Assembly (NCBI GenBank): GCA_018819085.1
Contig: JAHJQT010000032.1
Span: 1-45,114 of the forward strand
Direction: 5' to 3'
Origin: Patescibacteria group bacterium
GTDB taxonomy: Bacteria > Patescibacteriota > Minisyncoccia > Portnoybacterales > UBA2143
DNA length: 45,114 nucleotides
The notes under the pieces are model-generated. The model saw only the letters and a program-made list of their open reading frames with translations. It had not been told where the DNA came from and searched no databases. A program made the translations under genes and the position numbers. This document shows, piece by piece, positions 15,521 to 23,752 of this stretch (the first letter of the stretch is position 1; each line of letters opens with the position of its first letter).

Positions 15521-15664
15521 ATGATTACAGTTGCAGAATTTAAAAAACTACATAATACAAAAACATTAGAATTAACTGATGAAGAAATAGAAGCAGTGAT
15601 TAATTTACTGTATCAATTAAGCGATCTATTATTTGAAATTTGGATCGAAGAAAAAAATAAATGA
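15521..15664 (+). CDS. small protein preceding the recombinase
   Basis: This 47-residue acidic helical protein contains ITVAEFKKLHNTKTLELTDEEIEAVINLLYQLSDLLFEIW. The frame is open from 15452, but the extra N-terminal stretch is hydrophobic and unlike the rest, so ATG 15521 is preferred. Its stop overlaps the recombinase start (ATGA at 15661-15664), indicating translational coupling. I recall similar small proteins directly before serine recombinases in Patescibacteria. The function is unknown. Confidence 0.55.
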   Translation: MITVAEFKKLHNTKTLELTDEEIEAVINLLYQLSDLLFEIWIEEKNK

Positions 15665-17199
15665 AATTAAACAGCGAATTACAAACAGGAATTATTTATT
15701 ATCGAGTTAGCACCGAAGATCAAGCTGAACATGGTGCTAGTTTAATGTACCAAAAAAGAAACTGTTCTGAATTTGCTGAAAAAAATAATATTAATGTCTT
15801 AAGACTATTTCATGACGATGGCGTCTCAGCAAAAACAACGAATAGAGCTGATTTGCAAGACATGCTCAAATACTGCAACAAAAACCATAAAAAGATTGAC
15901 TGCCTAATAGTCTATAAAATTGATCGACTCTCTAGAAATGTTAATGACTATACAAATATTCTGATCTTTTTAAATAAATTACAAATAAAACTAGTTTCTA
16001 CCACAGAATCAATAGATGATACGCCCACAGGTAAATTTATCGGCAACGTAATGGCTGCCTCTGCTCAATTTGATAATGACTTGAGAAGCGAGAGAGTTTC
16101 TTCTTGCATGATGGAGAGAGTAAGACAAGGACAATGGTGTTGGAAAGCTCCTCTTGGCTATTTAAATAGAGCAAACGAATATAGCCAAAAAATAGTTGTT
16201 CTAGATAAAGAAAAAAGCCGTTTCGTTAAACTAGCTTTTGAAAAATTCGCTACCGAACTTTATATTTTAGAAGACATTAGAAAATTAATTAATAAGAGAG
16301 GACTTAAAAACAATAGCGATAATGAAATTTCCTCTCAATTAATGCATAAAATTATAACTAATCCATTTTACTGTGGTGTGCTAAAAGTCAAAGGAGATTT
16401 ATACAAAGGAAAACATGAAAAAATAATTAGTGAAGAAACTTTTGATAAGTGCCAATCATTATTAAAAAGAAGCAATAGAGGAGAAAATATCTCAAGAAGA
16501 AGAACTAATGTTGATTTTCCTCTAAGAAATTTTGCAATCTGCTCTGTTTGTGAGCGTCCATTGACTGCTGCTTTCTCAACAGGTCATCGAGGTGGTAAAT
16601 ATCCATATTATCGTTGCTATAATAAATATTGTTCAGCTAAAAAATCTATTAATCAACAAAGTGTTGAAAATGACTTTTTAGAACTTTTAAAACAAATCAC
16701 TCCCAAGAGAGAATATTTAGATATATTTAAACCAATTGTAATTGATGTTTGGAACAAAAATTATAATGATCTTAATAAACGACGAAATGATATAATGAAA
16801 AAAATTGAGAAATTAAATAAAGAAAAAGAAAAATTAATTGATATGAAAAAGAAAGAATTGTTACCTGATGAAGATTTTAAAGAAGCATTCGAAGAAATAA
16901 AAGAGAAAATACGAAAAGAGATAATCTTAAGCGAAACCAGAATTGAACAATTCAATCCAACTGAAGCGATTAACTATGTATTCAACTTTATTACAAATAT
17001 ACCTGAGTTTTGGAAGAAAGCTGATTGCCAACAAAAAATTCGTTTACAGAGTTTAATTTTCACTGAAAAGCCCATTTATACCTATCCAAAGTTTGGAACC
17101 CCCAAAATTTGTTTAATCTTACAGCAAAAAACGCCTATCGCGAACGATAGGCATCTCATGGTAGCCCTACGGGGAGTCGAACCCCGGTTGCCAGATTGA
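15661..17199 (+). CDS. large serine recombinase
   Basis: This site-specific recombinase integrates and excises an element through a covalent phosphoserine link. The resolvase domain starts with YYRVSTEDQ (nucleophile S17), then YKIDRLSRN (catalytic arginines), then the ERVSSCMMERVRQGQWCWKAPLGY linker to the recombinase domain. A zinc ribbon (CSVC about 294-297, and C-x4-C about 319-324) and a charged coiled coil (about 360-430) follow, all in standard order. At 512 residues the length is normal. The last codons read through the terminator and 3' end of the minus-strand tRNA-Glu; the stop at 17197-17199 lies inside the tRNA. This is typical of integration into a tRNA gene. The true attachment core and the other end of the element are not identified. 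Confidence 0.93.
   Translation: MKLNSELQTGIIYYRVSTEDQAEHGASLMYQKRNCSEFAEKNNINVLRLFHDDGVSAKTTNRADLQDMLKYCNKNHKKIDCLIVYKIDRLSRNVNDYTNILIFLNKLQIKLVSTTESIDDTPTGKFIGNVMAASAQFDNDLRSERVSSCMMERVRQGQWCWKAPLGYLNRANEYSQKIVVLDKEKSRFVKLAFEKFATELYILEDIRKLINKRGLKNNSDNEISSQLMHKIITNPFYCGVLKVKGDLYKGKHEKIISEETFDKCQSLLKRSNRGENISRRRTNVDFPLRNFAICSVCERPLTAAFSTGHRGGKYPYYRCYNKYCSAKKSINQQSVENDFLELLKQITPKREYLDIFKPIVIDVWNKNYNDLNKRRNDIMKKIEKLNKEKEKLIDMKKKELLPDEDFKEAFEEIKEKIRKEIILSETRIEQFNPTEAINYVFNFITNIPEFWKKADCQQKIRLQSLIFTEKPIYTYPKFGTPKICLILQQKTPIANDRHLMVALRGVEPRLPD
17126..17152 (-). terminator. terminator of tRNA-Glu
   Basis: Read on the minus strand, GCCTATCG-TTCG-CGATAGGC is a perfect 8-bp stem with a stable TTCG loop, followed by a T run. 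It lies 6 bases past the CCA end of tRNA-Glu and inside the last codons of the recombinase frame. Confidence 0.85.
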
Positions 17200-17233
17200 A
17201 AATCTGACGTCCTAACCATTAGACGATAGGGCC
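17159..17233 (-). tRNA. tRNA-Glu(TTC)
   Basis: On the minus strand the acceptor is GGCCCTA/TAGGGCT (G1-U72), the anticodon stem is TCAGA/TCTGG with loop TTTTCAA (anticodon TTC), the T stem is CGGGG/CCCCG, and CCA is encoded. Its 3' third overlaps the end of the serine recombinase frame, making it the probable integration target. Confidence 0.95.
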
Positions 17234-17243
17234 ATATTGTGAT

Positions 17244-17272
17244 ATTATACGGCTTAAGATATTATTTGTAAA
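17244..17272 (-). promoter_or_regulatory. promoter of tRNA-Glu
   Basis: On the minus strand a -35 TTTACA (17272-17267), a 17-base spacer and a perfect -10 TATAAT (17249-17244) lie about 11 bases from the first tRNA base. The -35 falls just before the tsaD start codon on the other strand. Confidence 0.7.
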
Positions 17273-17278
17273 GATAAA

Positions 17279-18391
17279 ATGATTATCTTAGGAATAGAAA
17301 CATCATGTGATGATACTAGTATTTCCTTGGTTAAAAAAAACGCCAAGGGTTTTAAAATTTTATCAAATGTTGTTTCATCTCAAATAAAGATACATGCCAC
17401 TTACGGCGGCGTAGTTCCTAATTTAGCTGCACGAGAACATTTAAAAAATATTGAACCGTGTCTTAAACAAGCAATGAAAGAGGCAAAAAATCCAAAAATT
17501 GATTTAATAGCTGTAACTCATGGACCTGGACTAATTCCCTCTCTCCTAGTTGGTGTTAATTTTGCTAAAGCACTTGCATATAATTGCAAAAAGCCAATTA
17601 TTGGGATTAATCATATTGAAGGACATATTTATGCTAATTGGCTTGATAATTCAAAAATAGAATTTCCTGTTTTAGCCCTAGTTGTTTCGGGCGGACACAC
17701 ACAATTAGTATTAATGGAAAAACATAATAAGTATAAATTATTAGGGGAAACAAGAGATGATGCTGTTGGAGAAGCTTTTGATAAAGTTGCAAAATTACTT
17801 GGACTTGGATATCCAGGAGGACCAATTATTTCTCAAAGAGCAGAAAAGGGAAATCCTAAAAAATTTAATCTACCTAGACCAATGATGAATAGACAAAATT
17901 TTGATTTTTCTTTTTCTGGATTAAAAACAGCTGTATTATATGAAGTAAGAAAAACATGGGGACAGTCCCCTGTAAAGCTGGGACTGTCCCCAGATTACAT
18001 AAATGATATGGCTGCTTCATTTCAACAAGCTGCAATTGATGTTTTAATTAACAAAACAATAAAAGCGGCTAAAAAGTATAAAGTAAAAAATGTTATATTA
18101 TCTGGCGGCGTAGCTGCTAATCAAGAATTAAGAAATCAATTACAAAAAGCTGTTAAAAAAGAATTGAGTCATGTTAGTTTTAAAATGCCTGAAATTAAAT
18201 TATGTACAGACAATGCAGCTATGATTGCTGCAGTTGCTTTCTATAAGCAGAGCTTGAAATTACTCATTCGTGAAGAAAATAAAAATAAATTTTTCTGTTC
18301 TTCCCTCACTCCTAATTATAAAAAGAAGCCAACCTCTAAACAAAGCTGGCTTCATATTAATGCTAATTCAAATTTAAAATTGTTTACCTAA
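17279..18391 (+). CDS. tsaD: tRNA N6-adenosine threonylcarbamoyltransferase TsaD
   Basis: TsaD transfers the threonylcarbamoyl group from the AMP ester to A37 of ANN-reading tRNAs (t6A synthesis with TsaB and TsaE). The 370-residue protein shows IETSCDDTS, HGPGL, the metal-binding HIEGH, SGGHTQL, DDAVGEAFDK, DFSFSGLKTA and the NAAMIA ending, all diagnostic. It has a C-terminal extension ending WLHINANSNLKL, which I associate with Patescibacterial TsaD. A perfect 36-bp palindromic repeat (17957-17992) is inserted in frame and adds twelve residues (WGQSPVKLGLSP) between the SGLKTA region and the MAASFQ helix. The start ATG lies 45 bases from the divergent tRNA-Glu gene. valS follows by 27 bases. 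Confidence 0.97.
   Translation: MIILGIETSCDDTSISLVKKNAKGFKILSNVVSSQIKIHATYGGVVPNLAAREHLKNIEPCLKQAMKEAKNPKIDLIAVTHGPGLIPSLLVGVNFAKALAYNCKKPIIGINHIEGHIYANWLDNSKIEFPVLALVVSGGHTQLVLMEKHNKYKLLGETRDDAVGEAFDKVAKLLGLGYPGGPIISQRAEKGNPKKFNLPRPMMNRQNFDFSFSGLKTAVLYEVRKTWGQSPVKLGLSPDYINDMAASFQQAAIDVLINKTIKAAKKYKVKNVILSGGVAANQELRNQLQKAVKKELSHVSFKMPEIKLCTDNAAMIAAVAFYKQSLKLLIREENKNKFFCSSLTPNYKKKPTSKQSWLHINANSNLKLFT
17957..17992. repeat. palindromic REP-like element inside tsaD
   Basis: TGGGGACAGTCCC (17957-17969) and GGGACTGTCCCCA (17980-17992) are perfect inverted copies around a 10-base loop. The 36 bases keep the tsaD frame. The GGGGACAGTCCCC core is of a type known from REP-like repeats spread by REP-associated tyrosine transposases. 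Confidence 0.8.
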
Positions 18392-18418
18392 AAAAATAAT
18401 TCTGTTATATTAAAATCA

Positions 18419-20476
18419 ATGAAAGAACTACCAAAAGCATACGATCCAAAAGAAAATGAAGAAAAAATTTACCAACAATGGGAAAAGTCAGGATTTTTTA
18501 ATCCTGATAATTTACCTGTAAAGAAAAATGCTGAAACATATACCATTGTGATTCCTCCTCCCAATGTTACTGGAGAGCTTCATATGGGTCATGCTTTAAA
18601 TAACACTCTGCAGGATGTTTTAATTAGATTTAAAAGAATGCAGGGATATAAAACGCTATGGGTACCTGGAACTGATCATGCTGGGATAGCAACTCAAAAT
18701 GTAGTTGAAAAAAAATTAAAAAAAGAAGGCGTTACTCGCCATGATTTAGGACGAGAAAAATTTTTAGAAGAAGTTTGGAAATGGCAAAAAAAATACGGGA
18801 AAGTAATTCTAGAACAGCTTAAGAAAATAGGATGCTCTTGTGATTGGTCACGAACCGCTTTCACTATGAATGAAGATTATCAAGAAGCAGTTAAAACAGC
18901 CTTTCTTCACTACTACGAAAAAGGATGGATTTATCAAGGCAAAAGAGTGGTTAATTGGTGCTCAAGATGTCAAACAAGTTTATCTGATTTAGAATTGGAA
19001 TATAAGGAAGAAAAAAGTCATTTGTGGTATATAAAATATCCGTTGGCTAATTCAAAAGAATTTGTAATAGTCGCTACTACTCGTCCAGAAACAATGCTTG
19101 GAGATACAGCTGTTGCTGTTAATCCAGATGATGTTCGTTATAAAAAATTTATTGGAAAGAATGTAATTTTACCTTTAGTTAATAGAGAGATTCCAATCAT
19201 CACAGATAAAGCTGTTGATCCTGAATTCGGCACAGGTGCAATAAAAGTAACTCCAGCTCATTCACTTGTTGATGCAGAAATTGGAGAAAAAAATAAGTTA
19301 GAATCAATTCAAGTAATAAGCGATAAAGGAAGAATGACAAAAAAAGCAGGAAAAGATTTTGCTAGTTTGAAGATTCTTGACGCACGCAAAAAAGTTATTG
19401 AAAAATTAAAAAAAGAAAATTCAATTGAAAAGATTGAAGATTATTCACATCAAATCCCCTGTTGTTATCGTTGCAATAGTACTGTGGAACCATTAATAAG
19501 CAATCAATGGTTTCTAAAGATGGATAAACTTGCTGAAAAAGCAATTAAAGTAGTTAAAAGTGGCCAGATTAAATTTCATCCTAAGCGTTGGGAAAAAGTA
19601 TATTTTGACTGGTTAAAAAACGTTAAAGATTGGTGTATTTCGCGACAGATTTGGTGGGGTCATAAAATACCAATTGACGGAATTGATGATGTTTTAGATA
19701 CTTGGTTTTCTTCCGCGTTATGGCCTTTAGCAACTCTTGGTTGGCCTAAAAAAACAAAAGATTTAGAAATGTATTATCCTACTAATACTTTAAGTACTGC
19801 TCGAGATATTATTAATCTATGGGTAGCACGAATGATTTTTTCTGGATTGGAATTTACAAAAAAAACACCATTTTCAGATATATATATTCATGCCACTGTA
19901 TTGAATAAAGAAGGCAAAAGAATGAGCAAATCGTTAGGAACAGGGATAGATCCTCTAGAATTAATAAATCAATATGGAGCTGATGCTACACGCTTTGGTT
20001 TGCTTTACCAAGCATTTGAAGGACAAGACATAAAGTTTTCAGAAGACAACATATTGATGGGTAAAAAATTTATTAACAAAGTATGGAATGCAAGCAGATT
20101 CGCTTTAATGCAAATTGGAGATTCCAAAATACAAATCAAAGATCCTGAAACACAAACAAAATTAACTCAAGCTGATAAAGAAATATTAAAACAACTTAAG
20201 GAAGTAAATAGGAAAATAACAAAAGATATTGAAAATTATCAGTTTGGAAGCGCTACTCATTTAATTTATGATTTTTTCTGGCATGATTTTTGTGATAAAT
20301 ATATTGAATCAGCTAAAAAACAAGATGACCAAAAAACAAAAGAAATTCTTGCTTATATTTTAATTAATTCTTTAAAAATCCTTCACCCATTTATTCCATT
20401 TGCCACTGAAGCTATTTATCAAACACTATCATTTAAAGAAAAAGGATTATTAATGATTGAAGAATGGCCAAATTAA
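18419..20476 (+). CDS. valS: valyl-tRNA synthetase (short form)
   Basis: ValS attaches valine to tRNA-Val, and two tRNA-Val genes are in this window. The 685-residue class I synthetase has PPPNVTGELHMGH (HIGH motif at 55-58), the editing domain (TTRPETMLGDTAVAVNP, GTGAIKVTPAHS), RQIWWGHKIP, DDVLDTWFSS and the RMSKS loop (501-505). It is shorter than typical ValS (about 850-950). The C-terminal coiled coil is absent. The segment that normally links WWGH-x-IP to DVLDTWFSS, often with zinc-type cysteines, is reduced to two or three residues (DGI). The catalytic motifs are intact, so it is presumed functional. Confidence 0.95.
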   Translation: MKELPKAYDPKENEEKIYQQWEKSGFFNPDNLPVKKNAETYTIVIPPPNVTGELHMGHALNNTLQDVLIRFKRMQGYKTLWVPGTDHAGIATQNVVEKKLKKEGVTRHDLGREKFLEEVWKWQKKYGKVILEQLKKIGCSCDWSRTAFTMNEDYQEAVKTAFLHYYEKGWIYQGKRVVNWCSRCQTSLSDLELEYKEEKSHLWYIKYPLANSKEFVIVATTRPETMLGDTAVAVNPDDVRYKKFIGKNVILPLVNREIPIITDKAVDPEFGTGAIKVTPAHSLVDAEIGEKNKLESIQVISDKGRMTKKAGKDFASLKILDARKKVIEKLKKENSIEKIEDYSHQIPCCYRCNSTVEPLISNQWFLKMDKLAEKAIKVVKSGQIKFHPKRWEKVYFDWLKNVKDWCISRQIWWGHKIPIDGIDDVLDTWFSSALWPLATLGWPKKTKDLEMYYPTNTLSTARDIINLWVARMIFSGLEFTKKTPFSDIYIHATVLNKEGKRMSKSLGTGIDPLELINQYGADATRFGLLYQAFEGQDIKFSEDNILMGKKFINKVWNASRFALMQIGDSKIQIKDPETQTKLTQADKEILKQLKEVNRKITKDIENYQFGSATHLIYDFFWHDFCDKYIESAKKQDDQKTKEILAYILINSLKILHPFIPFATEAIYQTLSFKEKGLLMIEEWPN

Positions 20477-20603
20477 AATTTCTAATTTTTAATTTCTATT
20501 AAATATCTAATAAATTAATTTCCAAACTAAATTAATTATGTTTGAAAATTAAAGAATTGATAATTTAATGAAAATTGATAATTGATAATTGAAAATTAAA
20601 TTC
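20477..20603. repeat. AT-rich low-complexity spacer with short tandem repeats
   Basis: The spacer contains repeated AATTGATAATT/GAAAATT units (about 20566-20600), with no gene. The following frame is open from a TTG at 20589 inside these repeats, but the first credible start is ATG 20604. Confidence 0.4.
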
Positions 20604-21353
20604 ATGCAATATGTTTTTTACATTTGTCTCGGTCTCTTGCCTAGTTTAATCTGGCTATCTTTTTATCTAAGAAAAGATAAAAACCCTGAACCTAATTCTA
20701 TAATTATAAGGGTATTTATTTGGGGAATGCTTTTAGCTCCACTAGCTATTATTCTAGAACTACTGTTAATCTGGATACTTAATCCAGGATATAATTTAAC
20801 AGCTCTTTTATCTCAAACAAATTCTGATAATATTATTAAAATAGTATTAGCTGCAACATTAATTCCAGCATTAGTTGAAGAATACTTAAAATATTCAATA
20901 ATAAAACATCGATTTCTTAGAAAACCTGAATTTGATGAACCAACTGACGTTATTTTATACTGTATTATAGCAGGATTAGGATTTGCTGCTATAGAAAATA
21001 TACTTGTTATTTTTAAAGGATCTTTTCCTAATTTTGGAGAATCATTTGGAATAATTGGATTTCGTTTTCTGGGCGCAACATTACTTCATGCTTTAGCAGC
21101 TGGGATAACTGGCTATTGGCTCGCCTTGGGCCTTTTGAATGCAAAAAAAAGAAAAATATTTATATTCATAGGATTAACTATTGCCATCGCTCTTCATACC
21201 TGTTACAATTATCTTATTATTACAGCGCTTAATAGAACAGACGGTTATAAGATAATTTTAATTTTTGCCACAGCTATTCTTCTATTTTCTGTAGCGCTAT
21301 TCGTTTCTCTCTATTTTAAAAAATTAAAAAAACAAAAATCTATTTGTAAATAA
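20604..21353 (+). CDS. PrsW-family intramembrane metalloprotease
   Basis: This polytopic membrane protein of about 249 residues has roughly seven hydrophobic helices. The PrsW motifs are present: LIPALVEEYLKYS (E-E-x-x-K), GFAAIENILVI (glutamate and asparagine in a helix) and histidine-bearing helices (LLHALAAGITGYW, ALHTCYNYLI). PrsW proteases cut membrane proteins such as anti-sigma factors in Bacillus. The substrate here is unknown and no sigma/anti-sigma pair is adjacent. ATG 20604 was chosen because the 5-codon upstream extension starts at TTG in repeat DNA. Confidence 0.85.
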   Translation: MQYVFYICLGLLPSLIWLSFYLRKDKNPEPNSIIIRVFIWGMLLAPLAIILELLLIWILNPGYNLTALLSQTNSDNIIKIVLAATLIPALVEEYLKYSIIKHRFLRKPEFDEPTDVILYCIIAGLGFAAIENILVIFKGSFPNFGESFGIIGFRFLGATLLHALAAGITGYWLALGLLNAKKRKIFIFIGLTIAIALHTCYNYLIITALNRTDGYKIILIFATAILLFSVALFVSLYFKKLKKQKSICK

Positions 21354-21429
21354 CTTCCTGAAGCCTGAAAAAAAAGACCTGAAATTCAAATTAAATTTCA
21401 AGTTTAAATACTCAAGCTTCAAAATTAAC

Positions 21430-21990
21430 ATGACTAAAAAACCTTCATTTTTTGAAAAATTAACTGGCGCTAGTTGGGAAGAGTCAGAAAAAAAAGTTTC
21501 TGAGAAAGATAAAAAATCGGCTAAAAATGAACTTATCATAAAAGAAAAAATAAATAAAATGAAAAAAATCAAATCAAAGAAAGATTCTTCTGAAAAAAAT
21601 GATAAGCAGGTTTCTTTTCAAAAAAAATCAGAAGAGAAAGAAGATTGGTTGGCCGAATCAGAAGGACAACTCACTATTGATGTATATCAAACTCCAAACG
21701 AAATAGTTATTAAATCAACTATTGCTGGAGTTAAGCCAGAAGATATTGATATTAGTATGACCAATGACATGATTACTATAAAAGGAAACCGAAAGAAAGA
21801 CGAGGATGCAAAAGAAGAAGATTATTATTATCAAGAATGCTACTGGGGACCTTTTTCCCGCTCTGTCATTCTCCCTGTAGATGTAGAAGTTGACCATGCT
21901 AAAGCAGGAATGAAAAATGGTATTCTAACAATTAAACTTCCAAAGATAGAAAGAGTAAAAACCAAAAAAATATCAATAGAAGCTGAATAA
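21430..21990 (+). CDS. small heat shock protein Hsp20 with charged N-terminal extension
   Basis: This ATP-independent holdase chaperone has 186 residues. The alpha-crystallin domain occupies about 80-186 (LTIDVYQTPNEIVIKSTIAGV, DIDISM, ITIKGNRK, then GPFSRSVILPVDV and the A-GMKNGILTIKLPK end strand). The C-terminal I-x-I is represented by ISIEAE. Residues 15-72 are an unusually long stretch of mainly Lys, Glu and Ser, probably disordered. No CIRCE element or heat-shock promoter is seen upstream. A strong terminator follows. Confidence 0.92.
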   Translation: MTKKPSFFEKLTGASWEESEKKVSEKDKKSAKNELIIKEKINKMKKIKSKKDSSEKNDKQVSFQKKSEEKEDWLAESEGQLTIDVYQTPNEIVIKSTIAGVKPEDIDISMTNDMITIKGNRKKDEDAKEEDYYYQECYWGPFSRSVILPVDVEVDHAKAGMKNGILTIKLPKIERVKTKKISIEAE

Positions 21991-22017
21991 TTTTAAATTT
22001 TTACGATCTTGAACTAA

Positions 22018-22045
22018 AACCCCGCTTATTGTTGCGGGGTTTTTG
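22018..22045 (+). terminator. intrinsic terminator
   Basis: AACCCCGC (22018-22025) pairs with GCGGGGTT (22034-22041) and is followed by TTTG. It ends the hsp20 transcript. Confidence 0.9.
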
Positions 22046-22060
22046 TGTTATTATTAAAAA

Positions 22061-23749
22061 ATGAAGAAAATTTATCGTAAAATAATAATAGGTCTTCTTA
22101 TTATTACCACAGGATTAATATATTTGATACTAATTCTTCAGATTGTTAATAATGAAAAAATAGCTTTTGGAATTAAAATAGCAGATGCTAATTTAGGTGG
22201 GCAAAATATTACAAAATCAAAAAATATATTAAAAGAACAATGGAATAATTTTAACGAACAAAACATAACTCTCTTATATCAAGAATATAATTGGCCTGTT
22301 AAATTACCTGACTTAGGATTTGAACTAAAAACACAAGAAACAATAGATAAGGCTTATAAAATTACACATCAAGCAAATATTATAATAAATATCAAAGAAC
22401 AATTATTCGCCTTATTTGGCTTATATCAAACTGAACCTATTTATGAAATAAACAGCAAAAAATTTGAAGAAAAAACAATTGAATTGTTTAAAAATATTGA
22501 AAAACCAGCTCAAAACGCCTCATTGATATTTAATGAAGAACTTAATAGCTTTTCCATTCAACACTCAACAAAAGGAACAACAATTGATAGAGAAAAATTA
22601 TTAAATAAGTTATCAGAAAATGTTTCTAGTTTTTCTTTACAATCAATTAATTTAGAATTAATTATTGATAATCCTTCAGTAATAAACAATGAAACTAATT
22701 TGGCGAATGAAAAAGCTCAAAAAATATTATCAAAACAGCCATACCAATTAATTCTTGAAGATAGAACATGGACAATTAATAAAGAAACTTTAATTGATTG
22801 GATTGAATTTAAGCCTGAGAATGAGATCAATTCTGATAATCAAATTCTTGGCGTTTTCTTAAACGAAGATAAAATTAAAGAATATTTATTAAAAATTTCT
22901 TATGAGATAAATAAGCCTGCAACTGATGCGCAATTAAAAACATCAAGTAGTACTGCTATTCTTTTTATACCAGATAAGCCTGGATTTGAAATAAAAACAG
23001 AAAAAACGATTGAACAAATAAATAACGATATTCTTGCTTTAGAGCCAAATAAAATAATAAATATTATAGCTGATAAATCATTACCTAAAATCACATTAGG
23101 AGAAACAAATGATCTAGGAATTAATGTCTTAATTGGCCAAGGAGTTTCTAATTTTTATGGTTCTTCAAAGAATAGAATTCATAATATAAAGACGGGAGCA
23201 GCAACATTAAATGGTATAATTATAAAGCCAAATGAAGAATTTTCTTTTAATTATTTTATAAACGAAACAGGACCAGAGCAAGGATATTTACAAGAATTGG
23301 TAATTAAAAAAGATAAAACAATTTTAGAATACGGAGGTGGATTATGTCAGGTTTCAACAACTATATTCAGAGCAGCAATTAAAGCAGGATTAGAAATAAC
23401 TCAAAGAAGACCACATGCATTTCCAGTAGGATATTATAATCCTCAAGGATTTGATGCTACTGTCTATAGCCCTTGGACTGATTTACGTTTTATTAACAAC
23501 ACACCGAATCATATTTTAGTTCAATCATTTGTTAGTGGCTATCAATTATTTTTTAATTTTTACGGCACTAATGATGGTAGAAAGATAATAGTAAAAGGAC
23601 CATATGTTTTAGAAAAAAAAGAAGACGGCTCAATGAAAACCGTCTTTACTCAAGAAATCTACCAAAAAGGAGAGCTTATTAGCAAACAAGAATTTTATTC
23701 TGACTACAAATCCCCTGACTTATTTCCCATAGAAAAAGAGGAAGAATAA
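22061..23749 (+). CDS. VanW-domain protein, YoaR-like
   Basis: This 562-residue protein is anchored by one N-terminal helix (about 7-27) and faces outward. Two repeated regions of the peptidoglycan-binding-4 type precede a C-terminal VanW domain (about 350-500). That domain holds SNFYGSSKNRIHNI, GAATLNGIIIKPNEEFSFN, EYGGGLCQVSTTIFRAA, RRPHAFPVGYY and GFDATVYSPWTDLRF, all family hallmarks. The exact activity of VanW domains is not settled; the link to cell-wall biology comes from family context. It lies 16 bases after the hsp20 terminator and runs towards the PAP2 gene, with 3 bases between the stops. Confidence 0.92.
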   Translation: MKKIYRKIIIGLLIITTGLIYLILILQIVNNEKIAFGIKIADANLGGQNITKSKNILKEQWNNFNEQNITLLYQEYNWPVKLPDLGFELKTQETIDKAYKITHQANIIINIKEQLFALFGLYQTEPIYEINSKKFEEKTIELFKNIEKPAQNASLIFNEELNSFSIQHSTKGTTIDREKLLNKLSENVSSFSLQSINLELIIDNPSVINNETNLANEKAQKILSKQPYQLILEDRTWTINKETLIDWIEFKPENEINSDNQILGVFLNEDKIKEYLLKISYEINKPATDAQLKTSSSTAILFIPDKPGFEIKTEKTIEQINNDILALEPNKIINIIADKSLPKITLGETNDLGINVLIGQGVSNFYGSSKNRIHNIKTGAATLNGIIIKPNEEFSFNYFINETGPEQGYLQELVIKKDKTILEYGGGLCQVSTTIFRAAIKAGLEITQRRPHAFPVGYYNPQGFDATVYSPWTDLRFINNTPNHILVQSFVSGYQLFFNFYGTNDGRKIIVKGPYVLEKKEDGSMKTVFTQEIYQKGELISKQEFYSDYKSPDLFPIEKEEE

Positions 23750-23752
23750 ACT

